Below are positions 32,070-41,034 of a stretch of 64,000 nt of DNA, one piece after another. The notes beneath the pieces are model-generated. The model worked only from the letters and a program-made list of their open reading frames with translations. It did not search any database and was not told the origin of the DNA. The stretch covers positions 1-64,000 of the forward strand of contig JAAYUE010000033.1 of NCBI GenBank assembly GCA_012517905.1, written 5' to 3'. This DNA comes from Clostridiales bacterium (GTDB lineage Bacteria > Bacillota > Clostridia > Christensenellales > CAG-138). The position numbers and the translations under genes were made by a program. The stretch's first letter is position 1. Each line of letters starts with the position of its first letter.

Positions 32070-34966
32070 AAGAGCATTCCTCCTTCAAGCCGGATGGTGC
32101 AGATCTGATACGGGCGCAGGCGGATATCGTTCAGGTCCGCCCCGCCGAGCGGCCGCTCGAGCAGGTCGCAATAGGCCGCCCTGTCATAAGCAAAGCGCGC
32201 GGCAAGGCTCGTCTGCGTCTCTCGCCCCAGCGACTCGTAGAGCCGCAGCACGATCGCCGCGCCGTCTTCGCTGCGCTTGATCGTTTCCAGCACCACGCCG
32301 GGGTCGAATACGCGCGCGAGACTCTCCTGCGGCCGGTAACGCCCGACAAGCAGCGGATGGTTCAGGCGATACCCTTCCTCCACCGCGCGCGCGTTGTCCG
32401 CGCCGAGCGGACAAAACGCGTAGGTGAAGCAATGCGCCCCGCGGTCCGCGGTCTTGTCCGGATACACCGGCGCGCGCAGGAGGTTGAGGCTGATGAGCCC
32501 GTTTTTCGCGCGGTGGCCGTATTTTCCATCGTTGAGCAGCGCAAATCCCCTGCCGTCCTTGTGTACGCTCGCCCACTTATGCCCGCAGACCTCGAACTGC
32601 GCGCGTTCGACGGAGGTCCGCTCCGTCGTCGCGCGCTTCATCGCGCCGAACTGGATTTCAAACTCCGCCTCGTCTCCATAGTCCGCAGGAAAGAACTCCG
32701 CGCGCAGCATCTTCAGCCGCTCGTGCCAGTCCACGCGCGTTTCAAAGCGCACGCAGTCGCTGCCCGCCTCCAGAATCACGCGCTGGACGATCTCGCTTTT
32801 TCCGAAACGGTACGTCTGCTCCCGCACAAGGCGCGGGCCGTCGAGCATCGTCTTTTGGTCCCGGGCGCGGAGCCTGCGGGGCGGTTTCTTATAATAGTTC
32901 TGGTCGATGTCCCACGCGTCGAACGGAATCGTGAGCCGGTCGCGATAGAGCGCGAGCCGGTTGAGCGGGCCCACGGCAAGCTCGCGCCCGTCGCTCGTTC
33001 GGCAGGAGACGATCTCGCCGGACTCGTCGAACGTCAGACGCAGAAGACCGTTGTCCATCGCGTCGTCCGAAAACGACAGTCCCGCTCCCTCGTCTGCCGG
33101 TTCCAGCGCGGCGGCGGCGTATGGCGCGACGCGCGCGCGATGCCAGGCACCCTCGAAAAACACGGCCTCGTCCCGCGCAAACGAGGTCAGGTTCACGCAG
33201 GCGGGCGCGTCCCCTGCGGGCAGCGCGGTTTCGATCGCCCCGTTCACGCGCGCTTTCAGGCGCGCATACGCCTGCGCGGTTTCGCGATAGACGCGCGAGA
33301 TGCACGTGCCGGGCAGGATGTCGTGGAACTGGTAGAGCAAAACTTCCTTCCAGATTTCTTCAAAGACCGCGTGCGGATACGCTTGCTTCGGCATAAACGC
33401 GGCGGCGAGCGCCTCCGCGTCGTGCAGCAGCCGCTCCATCAGGCGATTGTCCCGCTTGTTCGCCGCCTGCACCGTCAGCGTGCCCTGATGCGTCTCGAGA
33501 TAGAGCTCGCCCGCGTGCAAGTGCGCAATCGGCTTTTCGCTAAGCGCGTCGAAACAGCGAATCGCGCTGCCGAGGCGCACGCGCGGCAGACCGTCAAGGT
33601 TTTGTTCGCGCGCGAGCAGCTCGAGGTGGTTTTCCCGCGGACCGCCGCCGCCGTCCCCCGCGCCGTAGACCAGCAGTCCGGCGTTCAGGTCTTTCTCGGG
33701 ATAGCGCTTCAGGGCGTTGAGGATGTTATGCGCGCCCGCGGAGCTGTTATAGTCCCCCTCCGGCGGCATATGCGCGAGCACGCGCGTGCCGTCCACGCCC
33801 TGCCACGCGAAGGTGCGGTAAGGGAACGCGTTCACTTTATTCCAGGCGAGCTTGATCGTCGAAAAATACTCCATGCCGCAGAGCTTGAGAATCTGCGGAA
33901 GATTGCCGTTGAAGCCGAACGCGTCCGGCAGCCAGCAGATGCGCATGTCCTGCCCGAATTCCTCCATCGCAAAGCGCTTGCCGTAGATCGCCTGCCGCAC
34001 GAGCGATTCCCCGCCGGTGAGGTTTGAGTCGCACTCCGTCCAGAATCCGCCCTGCAGCTCGATGCGCCCGGCCAGTATCGCCGCCCTGATCCGCGCGTAC
34101 AGCGCGGGGTGCTCGCCCTTGATCCACTGCAGCTGCTGCGGCTGGCTCGTGCCGTAGACATAATCCGGATAGCGTTCCATGTTTCTCAGCGCCATGGCGT
34201 AGGTGCGCGCGGCCTTGCGCTTCGACTCGCGCACGGGCCACATCCAGGCGAGGTCGAGATGTCCGTGCCCCACGGCGTCGAAGACAAATTCGCTGTCCGA
34301 AGGCGCGGCAAGCAAGGGCGCAAGCGCGCTTCTTGCGCCGGCCGCGTCGCCGCGCGAAAAGAGCGCGTAGGCGCGCGACAGCGCGCGGGAAATCTCCTCC
34401 CGCCGGTCAACACGCCCGGTGCCGCTCATCAGCAGCGCGAGCGCGAGATAGTCGTAATACAGCCCGAACGCGACGTCGTCCCGCTCGGCCAGGTACGCCC
34501 CGCCAAACCGCCCGCGACCCACGTCGTTGAGCAGAAAGCCGTTGTAGCCGCAGTCGACATAGTATTCGACCGCGCCGCTTGCGCCCTGCGGCAGTTCGAA
34601 TACGGTGCGCTTTCCGCCCGTGCGCGGCAGATCGCCAAACGCGTATACGGCGGTCAGTCCGTCGATAATTTCGCCGTCCGGCGCGTACACCAGCCCTTCG
34701 CCGGTATTTTCGATCAGCAGGACCGGATGGCAAAGCCCCTCCGGCACGGTTGCGCGCAGCCGCAGCCATACGCAGCTGAGCTTTCGCCCCCAGTCGACGG
34801 CGTGCGGCGCGTCGACCAACGCGCGCTGGTCCAGTTCGCCGAAGGGAATCGGTTCCGCGCTTTTGCAGACGGCGGCGTCCATGCGTAAGACGACGCGGTA
34901 CACGCGCGCGCGGATGCGGTTCAGCCGCGCGTAAACGACCGGGTTTTTCAATTGAAATCTGATCAT
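32066..34966 (-). CDS. GH38 alpha-mannosidase
   Basis: A 966-residue cytoplasmic glycoside hydrolase without signal peptide. The catalytic domain has the zinc site GHGHLDLAWMWP (His236, Asp238) and the nucleophile Asp348 in WLPDAFGFNGNLP, plus ECDSNLTGGESLVRQ. The downstream helical bundle and large beta-sandwich C-terminal half are of normal length for bacterial GH38. These enzymes release alpha-linked mannose, with linkage preference not readable here. It is the first gene of a two-gene operon with the GPH transporter, with a promoter at 35010-35038. Together they suggest intracellular breakdown of host or plant mannosides. Confidence 0.9.
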   Translation of the reverse strand: MIRFQLKNPVVYARLNRIRARVYRVVLRMDAAVCKSAEPIPFGELDQRALVDAPHAVDWGRKLSCVWLRLRATVPEGLCHPVLLIENTGEGLVYAPDGEIIDGLTAVYAFGDLPRTGGKRTVFELPQGASGAVEYYVDCGYNGFLLNDVGRGRFGGAYLAERDDVAFGLYYDYLALALLMSGTGRVDRREEISRALSRAYALFSRGDAAGARSALAPLLAAPSDSEFVFDAVGHGHLDLAWMWPVRESKRKAARTYAMALRNMERYPDYVYGTSQPQQLQWIKGEHPALYARIRAAILAGRIELQGGFWTECDSNLTGGESLVRQAIYGKRFAMEEFGQDMRICWLPDAFGFNGNLPQILKLCGMEYFSTIKLAWNKVNAFPYRTFAWQGVDGTRVLAHMPPEGDYNSSAGAHNILNALKRYPEKDLNAGLLVYGAGDGGGGPRENHLELLAREQNLDGLPRVRLGSAIRCFDALSEKPIAHLHAGELYLETHQGTLTVQAANKRDNRLMERLLHDAEALAAAFMPKQAYPHAVFEEIWKEVLLYQFHDILPGTCISRVYRETAQAYARLKARVNGAIETALPAGDAPACVNLTSFARDEAVFFEGAWHRARVAPYAAAALEPADEGAGLSFSDDAMDNGLLRLTFDESGEIVSCRTSDGRELAVGPLNRLALYRDRLTIPFDAWDIDQNYYKKPPRRLRARDQKTMLDGPRLVREQTYRFGKSEIVQRVILEAGSDCVRFETRVDWHERLKMLRAEFFPADYGDEAEFEIQFGAMKRATTERTSVERAQFEVCGHKWASVHKDGRGFALLNDGKYGHRAKNGLISLNLLRAPVYPDKTADRGAHCFTYAFCPLGADNARAVEEGYRLNHPLLVGRYRPQESLARVFDPGVVLETIKRSEDGAAIVLRLYESLGRETQTSLAARFAYDRAAYCDLLERPLGGADLNDIRLRPYQICTIRLEGGMLL

Positions 34967-35009
34967 GCGCCCCTCAAATCATCGTGACAGGATCGGTTCA
35001 CTACCCGCA

Positions 35010-35038
35010 TGCTAACACAGCAAAATCCGCTCTGTCAA
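35010..35038 (-). promoter_or_regulatory. Promoter of the mannosidase operon
   Basis: Minus strand TTGACA (35038-35033), 17 nt, TTAGCA (35015-35010). The -35 is perfect and the -10 moderate. Confidence 0.55.
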
Positions 35039-35052
35039 CGCGGGCGGACGCG

Positions 35053-35076
35053 AAAACGCGGCGGAACATCCGCCGC
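35053..35076 (-). terminator. Terminator of tcdA
   Basis: On the minus strand GCGGCGG, loop ATGTT, CCGCCGC, then GTTTTCG. It lies 30 nt after the tcdA stop. Confidence 0.65.
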
Positions 35077-35105
35077 ATCTGTTCAGCCGCCGATCGGCAG
35101 GCTTC

Positions 35106-35873
35106 TTATCTGCGCTTCGCCTTCCCAGCGATATCCCTGACGACCTCTCCCGCGAGGATGAGCCCCGCGGCGGGCGGCACAAACGACACGCTGCCCGGCG
35201 TCTGCCGCTTGGCCGGCCGAACGAGCGCCTCGCCCTGCGAAGCGCCGCAATCCATCCCGTCGCCGTCCGCCGTCTCCGGCGCCGGCTTGATCGCCTCCTC
35301 GCGGGAATAAACCACCTTGAGCGCAGGGATGCCGCGGGATTTGAGCTCTTTTCGCATCACGCGGGCGAGCGGACAAACGGAGGTCTTGTAGATATCCGCA
35401 ACCTCCAACCGCGTGGGATCGAGCTTATTGCCCGCGCCCATGCTGCTGATGACCGGCACGCTGGCGGCAAACGCGCGCTCGATGAGCAGAAGCTTGCTCG
35501 AGACAGTGTCGATGGCGTCCACGATATAGTCGTATCGGGACAGATCGAATTGATCCGCATTGTCCGCGCAGTAGAAGCAGACATGCGCGGCGACGCTGCA
35601 GCGCGGGTTGATGTCGAGGATGCGCGCGCGCATGACCTCGGCCTTGTTTTGCCCGACGGTCGAGTGCAGCGCAATGATCTGGCGGTTGATGTTGGAGACG
35701 CAGACCACGTCCCCGTCGAACACGTCGATGGCGCCGACGCCCGCGCGCGCGAGCGCCTCCGCGGCGGACCCGCCGACCCCGCCGACGCCGAACACCGCCA
35801 CGCGCGCGCGCGAAAGCGCGCGCATCGCGTCCTCGCCAAGCAGCATTTTTGCGCGGGAAAACTCGTCGCTCAT
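35106..35873 (-). CDS. tcdA: tRNA threonylcarbamoyladenosine dehydratase (ThiF/E1-like)
   Basis: A 255-residue ATP-dependent enzyme that cyclises t6A37 of ANN-decoding tRNAs to ct6A. The adenylation fold shows VAVFGVGGVGGSAAEALARAGVGAIDVFDGDVV, SNINRQIIALHSTVG and the later DAIDTVSSKLLLI, as in TcdA/CsdL. The cysteine-bearing region CPLARVMRKELKSRGI and the C-terminal SVSFVPPAAGLILAGEVV are also typical. It is monocistronic and divergent from the Rrf2-type regulator. Confidence 0.88.
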   Translation of the reverse strand: MSDEFSRAKMLLGEDAMRALSRARVAVFGVGGVGGSAAEALARAGVGAIDVFDGDVVCVSNINRQIIALHSTVGQNKAEVMRARILDINPRCSVAAHVCFYCADNADQFDLSRYDYIVDAIDTVSSKLLLIERAFAASVPVISSMGAGNKLDPTRLEVADIYKTSVCPLARVMRKELKSRGIPALKVVYSREEAIKPAPETADGDGMDCGASQGEALVRPAKRQTPGSVSFVPPAAGLILAGEVVRDIAGKAKRR

Positions 35874-35994
35874 GTAAAAAAGCCCTTCCGTTCCGGCATG
35901 CCCGCCGGTTCATCGGAATCATACCGCCAAACGCGGACGCCGTCAACCAAAGCTCGTTTGGTGAAAAATAATATATGAAATTACGCGGAATCGC

Positions 35995-36023
35995 TTGACA
36001 AGCGCGTCGTTGCCCCATATCAT
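35995..36023 (+). promoter_or_regulatory. Promoter of the Rrf2/CymR-like gene
   Basis: TTGACA (35995-36000), a 17-nt spacer and TATCAT (36018-36023), 40 nt before the start. A small inverted repeat ACCAAA/TTTGGT lies upstream at 35946-35962. Confidence 0.75.
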
Positions 36024-36063
36024 AAAACATACTGATTTTATAGGAGAAGGAGAGCCCGACCGT

Positions 36064-36510
36064 ATGCGTATTTCCGCGAAAGGGCGCTATGCGCTCGCAG
36101 CCGTCATCAGCATGGCGCAGCAGCACCACAACGGCGAGTTCATTACGCTCATCAGCATATCCGACAAACTCGGCATTTCGAAGATCTACCTCGAGCAGGT
36201 CTTTTCCCTGCTGAAGCGCGGCGGGCTCGTCACCTCGATCAAGGGCGCGCAGGGCGGCTATCAGCTCGCCCGCATCCCGCGCCAGATCACCGCGCTGGAC
36301 GTGCTCATGGCGGTGGAAACCGCGCTTTTCGACAAGACCGAGGACACGGTGCCGGAGAAGGCGCCCGAGATTGAGTATGCCATGCGCTCCGGCGCGTTCG
36401 ACCTGCTCGACGGCACGGTCGCGGACACGCTCAATCAGATGACCATCGAAGACCTCGCCAACGCCGCGGAGCGGCACAGGCGGGACGGCGCGGTGATGTT
36501 CTATATCTGA
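36064..36510 (+). CDS. Rrf2-family regulator without cysteines, CymR-like
   Basis: A 148-residue winged-helix regulator. MRISAKGRYALAAV, SISDKLGISKIYLEQVFSLLKRGGLV and KGAQGGYQLAR are the standard Rrf2 DNA-binding region. I start at ATG 36064 (GGAGAAGGAG upstream). The protein has no cysteine at all, so it cannot hold the [2Fe-2S] cluster of IscR or NsrR. That is the character of CymR, the master repressor of cysteine metabolism in Bacillota, which works by binding CysK. The convergent neighbour is cysK, which supports this. The targets are probably cysteine and sulfur genes. Confidence 0.85.
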   Translation: MRISAKGRYALAAVISMAQQHHNGEFITLISISDKLGISKIYLEQVFSLLKRGGLVTSIKGAQGGYQLARIPRQITALDVLMAVETALFDKTEDTVPEKAPEIEYAMRSGAFDLLDGTVADTLNQMTIEDLANAAERHRRDGAVMFYI

Positions 36511-36540
36511 TCCGGCCGCAGATTCGTTCCACAGCTCGCA

Positions 36541-36566
36541 AAAAAAGCCGCTTTCGCGGCTTTTTT
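36541..36566. terminator. Bidirectional terminator between the CymR-like gene and cysK
   Basis: AAAAAAGCCGC (36541-36551), loop TTTC, GCGGCTTTTTT (36556-36566). It is symmetric, serving both convergent genes. Confidence 0.92.
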
Positions 36567-36580
36567 GTTGTTTGAACGGC

Positions 36581-37522
36581 TCAGTCCGCCAAATCGGCGA
36601 ACAGCGGCGTGGTCAGATATCGCTCGCCCGTGTCCGGCAGCACGACAACGATGGTTTTGCCTGCGTTCTCCGGCCTTTCGGCAAGCTGCGTCGCCGCCCA
36701 TACCGCCGCGCCGGACGAAATGCCGACAAGCAGACCCTCCGTTTTTGCGAGCTCCCGGCTCGCCGCAAACGCGTCCTCGTTTTGCACGGCGATGATCTCG
36801 TCGTATACCGCCGTGTTCAGCACGCCGGGGACAAACCCCGCGCCGATTCCCTGAATCTTATGCGGTCCGGCCTGTCCGCCGGATAGCACCGGGGACCCCG
36901 CGGGTTCGACCACCGCGATTTTAACATTTGGATTCTTGCTCCTGAGGTATTCGCCGACGCCGGTCACCGTTCCGCCCGTGCCCGCGCCGGCAACGAAGAG
37001 ATCCACCTTGCCGTCGGTATCCGCCCAGATCTCCGGGCCGGTGGTCGCGCGGTGAATCGCCGGATTGGCGGGGTTGGTAAACTGCCCGGGAATGAACGAG
37101 CTCGGCGTCTGCGCCGCGAGCTCATTCGCCTTTTCAATTGCGCCGCGCATGCCCTTCGCGCCCTCCGTGAGCACGAGCTCCGCGCCATATGCGCGCATGA
37201 GCACGCGCCGCTCCACGCTCATCGTCTCCGGCATGGTCAGTATCACGCGATAGCCGCGCGCCGCCGCGACGGAGGCAAGGCCGATGCCCGTGTTTCCGCT
37301 GGTCGGCTCGATGATGACCCCGCCCGGCTTCAGCGCGCCGCACCGCTCCGCGTCCTCGATCATCGCCAGCGCGATGCGGTCCTTAACGCTGCCCGCGGGG
37401 TTGAAATATTCGAGTTTTGCGACGATTTTCGCGCCCAGGTTGTGCTTTTTATCGTAGTTGGAGAGCTCCAGAAGCGGCGTCTTGCCGATCAGCTCCGTCA
37501 GGCTCTTTGCAATCTTTGTCAT
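36581..37522 (-). CDS. cysK: Cysteine synthase A (O-acetylserine sulfhydrylase)
   Basis: A 313-residue PLP enzyme making L-cysteine from O-acetylserine and sulfide. The PLP lysine is in NPAGSVKDR, the substrate loop is [11 protein letters not shown], the phosphate-binding glycines are GAGTGGT, and GISSGAA closes the active site. I start at the second ATG (37522, MTKIAKSL), because AAAGGAG lies 9 nt upstream of it but directly abuts the first ATG at 37531. The convergent CymR-like gene suggests CysK is also the co-repressor partner, as in Bacillus and Staphylococcus. Confidence 0.93.
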   Translation of the reverse strand: MTKIAKSLTELIGKTPLLELSNYDKKHNLGAKIVAKLEYFNPAGSVKDRIALAMIEDAERCGALKPGGVIIEPTSGNTGIGLASVAAARGYRVILTMPETMSVERRVLMRAYGAELVLTEGAKGMRGAIEKANELAAQTPSSFIPGQFTNPANPAIHRATTGPEIWADTDGKVDLFVAGAGTGGTVTGVGEYLRSKNPNVKIAVVEPAGSPVLSGGQAGPHKIQGIGAGFVPGVLNTAVYDEIIAVQNEDAFAASRELAKTEGLLVGISSGAAVWAATQLAERPENAGKTIVVVLPDTGERYLTTPLFADLAD

Positions 37523-37542
37523 AGCGGGCATCTCCTTTGCTT

Positions 37543-37605
37543 AATACATATATTTATTATATGTTTTTATGTATTTACTGTACATCGCATTTTCGCGCTT
37601 GTCAA
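37543..37605 (-). promoter_or_regulatory. cysK promoter with inverted-repeat operator candidate
   Basis: Minus strand TTGACA (37605-37600), 17 nt, TACAGT (37582-37577); an overlapping alternative is TGTACA (37584-37579), 17 nt, TATAAT (37561-37556). The AT-rich inverted repeat AATACATA (37543-37550) / TATGTATT (37568-37575) brackets the second -10 and could bind the CymR-like repressor. Confidence 0.6.
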
Positions 37606-37622
37606 GCGTTTTTGTCCAAAGC

Positions 37623-37646
37623 AAAACAGCCGGACGGTTCCGGCTG
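37623..37646 (-). terminator. Terminator of the XdhC-like gene
   Basis: Minus strand CAGCCGGA, loop ACCG, TCCGGCTG, then TTTTGCTTT. It starts 16 nt after the stop. Confidence 0.85.
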
Positions 37647-37661
37647 CCATACGCGTCCTGC

Positions 37662-38582
37662 CTATTCTTCTGAAAAGCGTTCGATCCATACCTTCATGCG
37701 CCCGCCGCAGACCATGCCCTCCTCCTCGGCGACGTCGTTGCTCATGTCGAGCGTAACGAGCCGCGCCCGCCCCGTGCGCAGGGTCTCGAGCGCATGGTTG
37801 AGGATTTCGTGCTCGCCGCAGCCGCCGCCGACGGTGCCGACGATGCTTCCGTATTGGTTCACCGCCATGATCGCGCCGGTGGGCACGGGCGTGGAGCCGC
37901 TCTTTTCCACGACGACGGCCAGCGCGCAGGGTTCTTTTTTCGAAAGCAGATAGCCAAGCAGTTCCGGTTCGTGAGAAGTCAGCGCAAGGCGCTCCGCCTC
38001 CCGCGCCGCGCTGCGGCTGCTGCGCTGCTGAATCAGCTCGGCAAGGATGGAGACGGCGATCTCTTTCGGCGTCTCCGCGCCGATGGGCAGCCCGATCGGC
38101 GTATGCACCATGTCGATCTTTCGGCGGTCGAAGCCCTCTTCCTCCAGCAGGTTAAAGAGTTCAATCGTGCGCCGCCGAGACCCGATCAGGCCCAGATAAC
38201 GCGGCATTTCGCCGGCGAGCAGCTGCCGCAGGCAGACGGCGTCATAGCGGTGCCCGCGCGTGATCACGCAGACAAAGTCGTAGCGCGTCACAAAAAGTTC
38301 CTGCAGCGCTTTGGGAAACGCGTCGCAGACCACCTTGCCCGCCTCGGGGAATCGGGCGGCGTTGGCAAAGCTCGGCCGGTCGTCCACAACGGTTACGTCA
38401 AACGCCAGATCCGCGGCATAGCGGCAGAGCGGCTGGGACACATGCCCGCCGCCGAGCAGGATGAGCCGCTGCGGGGGCAGAAACGCGCGGGTGTAGACCG
38501 CCTCGCGTCCCGCTTCGTCCCGCGTGGCGAGCACCAGCTCCGCCGGCGCGCCGTCCTGCATGGCAAGGTTGACAAATCGCAT
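37662..38582 (-). CDS. XdhC/CoxI family protein with reversed domain order
   Basis: A 306-residue protein. XdhC proteins sulfurate and insert the molybdenum cofactor into xanthine-dehydrogenase-type enzymes. Here the Rossmann-like XdhC_C part comes first (RLILLGGGHVSQPL, VVDDRP, YLGLIGSRRR, HTPIGLPIGAETPKEIAVSILAEL at about 41-195). The XdhC_CoxI part is at the C-terminus (SGSTPVPTGAIMAV..., GTVGGGCGEHEIL, MVCGGRMKVWIE, about 228-306). The textbook order is the opposite. Translation starts at 38582 with GGGAGGGAG upstream; there is no room for an N-terminal CoxI domain. No molybdenum hydroxylase genes are adjacent, so the client is elsewhere. Confidence 0.82.
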   Translation of the reverse strand: MRFVNLAMQDGAPAELVLATRDEAGREAVYTRAFLPPQRLILLGGGHVSQPLCRYAADLAFDVTVVDDRPSFANAARFPEAGKVVCDAFPKALQELFVTRYDFVCVITRGHRYDAVCLRQLLAGEMPRYLGLIGSRRRTIELFNLLEEEGFDRRKIDMVHTPIGLPIGAETPKEIAVSILAELIQQRSSRSAAREAERLALTSHEPELLGYLLSKKEPCALAVVVEKSGSTPVPTGAIMAVNQYGSIVGTVGGGCGEHEILNHALETLRTGRARLVTLDMSNDVAEEEGMVCGGRMKVWIERFSEE

Positions 38583-38646
38583 CGATGCTCCCTCCCGCTG
38601 CCGCCTTTGTTTGCGGCGGCCCGCATAAATCCAGTGTCGCTCGCGC

Positions 38647-40797
38647 CTATTTCGCCTGTTTCATGGAAAGCGAAATCCGCTTTTTCTGTACGTCCACCCC
38701 AAGCACCAGCACTTGGACGACGTCCCCGATGGACACCACCTCGGACGGATGCTTGACAAAGCGGTCGGCAATCTCGGAAATATGCACCAGCCCGTCCTGA
38801 TGCACGCCGATGTCGACGAACACCCCGAAGTCGATCACGTTTCGCACCGTACCGGTGAGGACCATGCCGGGCACGATGTCCTCGATGTCCAGCACGTCCG
38901 TGCGCAGAACGGGTTTGGGCAGCTCGTCGCGCGGGTCGCGCCCGGGCTTGACGAGCTCCTTCACCACGTCCCGCAGGGTCGGCAGACCCACGCCGCATTC
39001 GGCGGCGAGCCTGCTTTCACCGTATTGCTTGGCGCGCTCCGGCAAATCGGAAATCCGGCCCGCGGACACGTCGGACAGCGCATATCCCGTCAAATTCAGC
39101 AGTTTTTCCGCCGCGGCGTAGCTTTCGGGATGCACGCCGGTGTTGTCGAACACCAGCTTGCTTTCCGGCACGCGCAGAAAGCCCGCGCACTGCTCAAACG
39201 CCTTGGGACCCATCTTGGGCACCTTCATGAGCTGCTTCCGGCCCGAAAACGCGCCGTTTTCCTCGCGGTAGGCGACGATGTTTTTGGCGAGCGTTTCGTT
39301 CAGGCCCGCGACCTGCCGAAGCAGCGAGGGCGACGCGGTGTTCACGTCCACGCCGACCGCGTTGACGCAGTCCTCCACCACGCCTTCGAGCGTTTCGCTG
39401 AGCCGCTTTTGCGGCATGTCGTGCTGATATTGGCCCACGCCGATGGCCTTGGGATCGATCTTGACCAGCTCCGCCAGCGGGTCCTGCAGACGCCGCGCGA
39501 TGGACACCGCCGAGCGCAGATTGACGTCGTACTGCGGAAATTCCTCCGCCGCGAGCTTGCTGGCGGAGTAGACGGAGGCGCCCGCCTCGTTGACGATCAT
39601 ATAGCTCACGCGCTTGTTGCGCGCGATGAGCTCCACGGTCATCTGCTCCGTTTCGCGCGAAGCGGTGCCGTTGCCGATGGCGATGTGCTCGACGGCATGT
39701 TTTTTAACCAACGTCTCGAGTCTTTCGATGGCTTCTTCCTTCTGTCGCTCGCCAAAGGTGGGATAGACCACCGTGGTGTCGAGCACCTTGCCCGTACCGC
39801 TGACGACGGCGACCTTGCAGCCGTTGCGGTAGCCGGGGTCCAGCCCCATGGTCACGTGGCCCTTGACGGGCGGCTGCATGAGCAGGGGTTTTAAGTTCAG
39901 CGCGAAGTTATGGATCGCGCCCTCGTTGGCAAGGTCCGTCAGCGCGGCGCGCGTCTCGCGCTCCACGGAGGGGAAGATCAGCCGGTCGTAGGCATCCTCC
40001 GCGGCGGCTTCGACAAACCGGCCCGCGGCGGAATTCGTCCGCACGACCGAGCGCTTGACGGCGCCGAGCGCGAGCTCGCGGTCAAGGTCGAGCTTCACCT
40101 TGAGATAGCCCTCCTTTTCCCCGCGGTTGATCGCGAGGATCTGATGGCCGGAGAGCCTGCTCAGCGGCTGGTCGAACTGATAATACAGCCGGTAGACGGA
40201 GTCCTCCTCCTTTGCGGCGGCGGACCCGACTCTGGCGTTTTTCGAAACCGCGTCCCGCAGCTTCTGGCGGATGGCCGCGTCGTCGGACACCGCCTCGGCG
40301 ATGATGTCCGACGCGCCCGCCAGCGCGTCCTCCACCGACTCCACGCCCTTTTGCGCGTCTACGAACCGCTCGGCAAGCTGCTCCAGCGGCGGCAGGTCTT
40401 TGCCCTGCGCAAAAATCTGGTCCGCCAGCGGTTCCAAGCCCTTTTCCTTTGCGATGGTCGCGCGCGTACGGCGCTTTTGCTTATAGGGGCGATAGATATC
40501 CTCGAGAACCGCGAGCGTCTTCGCCTCGTCGATCTGCTTTGCCAGCTCGTCCCTGAGTTTATCCTGCGCGGCGATCGCTTTTTTGATCTCCTCGCGCCGT
40601 TCGGCCAGGTTTCGAAGGTAGCTCAGCCGGTCGGCAAGGTCGCGCAGCGTGGTGTCGTCCATCGTGCCGTGCAGCTCCTTGCGGTAGCGCGCGATGAACG
40701 GAATAGTGTATCCCTCGTCGATGAGGTCCACGACGTTTTTCACGTGCGTCTCGTTCTTGTTGAATTCCCGCGCGAGGATTTGAATTTGTGTTTCCAT
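38647..40797 (-). CDS. tex: Tex-family RNA-binding protein (S1 domain)
   Basis: A 716-residue cytoplasmic protein. Tex order is visible: N-terminal helical domain (AREFNKNETHVKNVVDLIDEGYTIPFIARYRKE), a YqgF-like RNase-H fold (MGLDPGYRNGCKVAVVSGTGKVLDTTVVYP), a helix-hairpin-helix region (VDVNTASPSLLRQVAGLN) and a C-terminal S1 domain (GMVLTGTVRNVIDFGVFVDIGVHQDGLVH). I start at METQIQ (40797) with GGAGA 6 nt upstream, not at the track start. Tex modulates transcription and RNA stability and can influence toxin and stress genes. It is followed on the same strand by the XdhC-like gene after a small hairpin (38600-38620). Confidence 0.93.
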   Translation of the reverse strand: METQIQILAREFNKNETHVKNVVDLIDEGYTIPFIARYRKELHGTMDDTTLRDLADRLSYLRNLAERREEIKKAIAAQDKLRDELAKQIDEAKTLAVLEDIYRPYKQKRRTRATIAKEKGLEPLADQIFAQGKDLPPLEQLAERFVDAQKGVESVEDALAGASDIIAEAVSDDAAIRQKLRDAVSKNARVGSAAAKEEDSVYRLYYQFDQPLSRLSGHQILAINRGEKEGYLKVKLDLDRELALGAVKRSVVRTNSAAGRFVEAAAEDAYDRLIFPSVERETRAALTDLANEGAIHNFALNLKPLLMQPPVKGHVTMGLDPGYRNGCKVAVVSGTGKVLDTTVVYPTFGERQKEEAIERLETLVKKHAVEHIAIGNGTASRETEQMTVELIARNKRVSYMIVNEAGASVYSASKLAAEEFPQYDVNLRSAVSIARRLQDPLAELVKIDPKAIGVGQYQHDMPQKRLSETLEGVVEDCVNAVGVDVNTASPSLLRQVAGLNETLAKNIVAYREENGAFSGRKQLMKVPKMGPKAFEQCAGFLRVPESKLVFDNTGVHPESYAAAEKLLNLTGYALSDVSAGRISDLPERAKQYGESRLAAECGVGLPTLRDVVKELVKPGRDPRDELPKPVLRTDVLDIEDIVPGMVLTGTVRNVIDFGVFVDIGVHQDGLVHISEIADRFVKHPSEVVSIGDVVQVLVLGVDVQKKRISLSMKQAK

Positions 40798-40957
40798 GTT
40801 TTCTCCATGTTCTTCGCGACGGCGTTTTCCCCTCTCGGGAAAGGCCGCGCGGTCTGCTGCCCGCATGATAAAGAGGGTGTACGGTTATTTTACCACAAAG
40901 ATACCGGCGGACGGAATATGCATTGCCGCACGAACCGGCCCGCCGAAAGATCCGCCG

Positions 40958-40986
40958 TTGTATTCCCGCGTCCAAGCGGATATGAT
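40958..40986 (+). promoter_or_regulatory. Promoter of the APH-fold kinase gene
   Basis: TTGTAT (40958-40963), a 17-nt spacer and TATGAT (40981-40986), 48 nt before the start codon. Confidence 0.6.
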
Positions 40987-41034
40987 AAAAACAGATTCAC
41001 AGGATCGCTCAATCATCGTCGGGAGAATCTGCCC

